From Utricularia gibba (Eukaryota; Streptophyta; Magnoliopsida; Lamiales; Lentibulariaceae), in the NCBI GenBank assembly GCA_002189035.1, contig NEEC01000265.1, forward strand, positions 1 through 22,936: 22,936 nt of DNA, in the 5' to 3' direction. Below the pieces are notes generated by a model. That model saw only the letters and a list, made by a program, of their open reading frames with translations, had not been told where the DNA came from and made no database searches. This document shows positions 21,756 through 22,936 of the stretch, one piece after another. Numbering within the stretch: the stretch's first letter is position 1; each line of letters begins with the position of its first letter. The translations under genes were made by a program, and so were the position numbers.

Positions 21756-22688
21756 ATGCATCAAGTTTTTTGCCGAGCTACAAATGACTATGGGCCCGAG
21801 CTCGACTCGACCTCCTGCTCGATACCGTTGCCCCACGAGAGCGCCTTATCAAATATAAAGCATGCGGTTGAGAAAACCATTTTGGGTGCTCATGACATCC
21901 TAACTTCAATAACTGCATCACGATTTTCGTCGAGTAGGACCCGATGTGGCAAAGGAGTCAGACAGAACCTTGGGTCCGAACGAAGTTCCCAACGACATCA
22001 CCCGCCAAAACGACAAGCTTTTCCTTGAGAAACTATGTAGGCAGCCTATAAAACCAACGTTAATAAATGCATCAATTTTTTTGCCGAGCTACAAATGACT
22101 ATGGGCCCGAGCTCGACTCGACCTCCTGCTCGATACCGTTGCCCCACGAGAGTGCCTTATCAAATATAAAGCATGCGGTTGAGAAAACCATTTTGGGTGC
22201 TCATGATATCCTAACTTCAATAACTGCATCACGATTTTCGTCGAGTAGGACCCGATGTGGCAAAGGAGTCAGACCGAACCTTGGTCAGAACGAAGTTCCA
22301 AAAGACATCACCCGCCCAAAACGACAAGCTTTTCCTTGAGAAACCATGTAGGCAGCCTAATAAAACCAACGTTAATAAATGCATCAATTTTTTTTGCCGG
22401 GCTACAAATGACTCCCGAGCTCGACTCGACCTCCTGCTCGATACCGTTGCCCCACGAGAGTGCCTTATCAAATATAAAGCATGCGGTTGAGAAAACCATT
22501 TTGGGTGCTCATGAATCCTAACTTCAATAACTGCATCACGATTTTCGTCGAGTAGGACCAGATGTGGCAAAGGAGTCAGACCGAACCTTGGGTCAGAACG
22601 AAGTTCACAACGACATCACCCGCCCAAAAACGACAAGCTTTTCCTTGAGAAACCATTGAGGCAGCCTATTAAAACCAACCGTTAATAA
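21756..22688. repeat. Right-end trimer, copy 2 (m70-m72)
   Basis: Monomer starts are 21756, 22067 and 22379; 933 bp. It matches copy 1 position by position: m70 with GACATCC, GAGTCAGACAG and GGGTCCGAAC; m71 with TTCCAAAAG; m72 with ACCAGATG, TTCACAACG and GCCGGGCTAC. m72 has lost the ATGGG after GACT (GACTCCCGAGC). Confidence 0.8.
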
Positions 22689-22936
22689 ATGCATCAAGTT
22701 TTTTGCCGAGCTACAAATGACTATGGGCCGAGCTCGACTCGACCTCCTGCTCGATACCGTTGCCCCACGAGAGCCCCTTATCAAATATAAAGCATGCGGT
22801 TGAGAAAACCATTTTGGGTGCTCATGAAATCCTAACTTCAATAACTGCATCACGATTTTCGTCGAGTAGGACCCGATGTGGCAAAGGAGTCAGACCGAAC
22901 CTTGGTCAGAACGAAGTTCAAAAGACATCACCCGCC
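22689..22936. repeat. Partial type D monomer m73 at the right edge
   Basis: The first 248 bp of a monomer, ending at CATCACCCGCC. It has CATGAAATCC and CTTGGTCAGAAC. The array evidently continues beyond the window on both sides. Confidence 0.9.

Larger units (their letters stand above)
1..22936. repeat. Satellite DNA array, about 311-bp monomer, 74 head-to-tail copies
   Basis: The motif ATGCATCA, followed by a T-run and then GAGCTACAAATGA or a close variant, recurs every 300-316 bp from 301 to 22689 in one orientation, giving 72 complete monomers and two partial ones. Conserved landmarks in nearly every copy, in order, are the T-run, GACTCGACC, GATACCGTTGCC or GATACCGTGCC, AAAGCATGCG, ACCATTTTGG, TGCTCATGA, ATCCTAACTTCAATAA, CGTCGAGTAGGACC, GGCAAAGGAG, GAACGAAGTTC, CGACATCAC, AAGCTTTTCC and ACGTTAATAAATG. 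No unique sequence, transposon or inversion interrupts the array. One monomer counted by hand (6814-7124) has 80 C and 64 G in 311 bp, about 46% G+C. Satellite arrays of this kind are typical of eukaryotic heterochromatin; species and chromosomal position are not determinable here. One family worth comparing is the SacI/X43.1 subtelomeric satellite of Silene, which I recall as having a monomer of a few hundred bp and SacI sites. That is an unverified recollection, not an identification. Confidence 0.99.

Noticed and set aside
1-22936. CRISPR array or other prokaryotic repeat system
   Set aside because: There are no short repeats separated by unique spacers; the whole 311-bp unit is repeated with no unique sequence, and no associated genes exist.
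1-22936. LTR retrotransposon, DNA transposon or inverted segment within the array
   Set aside because: Monomer length stays within 300-316 bp throughout and all copies have one orientation, leaving no room for an insertion or inversion.
1-22936. Telomeric repeats or a satellite-to-telomere junction
   Set aside because: No run of TTAGGG, TTTAGGG or TTAGG type repeats is present, so a subtelomeric position can be neither supported nor excluded.

Overview
The whole window is one uninterrupted head-to-tail satellite DNA array. I find no protein-coding gene, RNA gene, transposon or CRISPR array in it. With the repeat phased at the ATGCATCA motif there are 72 complete monomers (301-22688, mean about 311 bp, range 300-316 bp) plus a partial copy at each end: 1-300, lacking about the first 10 bases, and 22689-22936. 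All 74 copies point the same way and no unrelated DNA interrupts them. An array of this kind indicates nuclear heterochromatin of a eukaryote, such as a pericentromeric, centromeric, subtelomeric or knob-like block. The sequence alone does not name the species or the chromosomal position. The monomer is about 46% G+C and shows no CpG depletion.

Monomers are called m0 (the left partial) to m73 (the right partial) and fall into recurrent subtypes. Type A has CACGAGAGTGCC, GATATCC, ACCCGATGTGG, GAGTCAGACAG and GGGTCCGAAC. Type B has an ACCGAGCCCG block, CTTTTGCCCG, AAGCATGCGATTG, GATTTGGC and usually GAGACAGACCG. Type C has ATGCATTACGATTATCG, ACCTGATGTGG, GAGTCTGACCG, CCGCCGAAAAACG and usually CCTTTAGAAACC. 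Type D is A-like but has CATGAAATCC or CATGAATCC, GAGTCAGACCG and usually CTTGGTCAGAAC. C' and H are hybrids, A/C and A/B respectively. The order m0-m73 is: C C B A A A A A C' B C C B A C B A A A A A A A A C' B C C B A A A A A A C' B C C B C C B H D B D D H D D B C C B H D B D D D D D B D B D A D H A D D D.

The organisation is nested. (1) Each 311-bp monomer is itself an old tandem duplication of a unit of about 155 bp. (2) Monomers group into C-C-B trimers of about 933 bp. (3) Left of about 13.36 kb, trimers alternate with variable-length runs of type A, and a six-monomer, 1.87-kb block (A C' B C C B) recurs three times. (4) From 12432 to 19898 there are two adjacent 12-monomer higher-order units of about 3.73 kb, followed by what looks like a truncated third copy. 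(5) The right end carries a different trimer of about 932 bp in two adjacent copies. This is the pattern expected from repeated unequal exchange and gene conversion.

The open reading frames that occur here (up to about 207 codons on the + strand and 173 on the - strand) are by-products of a stop-poor repeat and are not annotated as genes. I found no new biological system; the interest lies in the layered repeat architecture.
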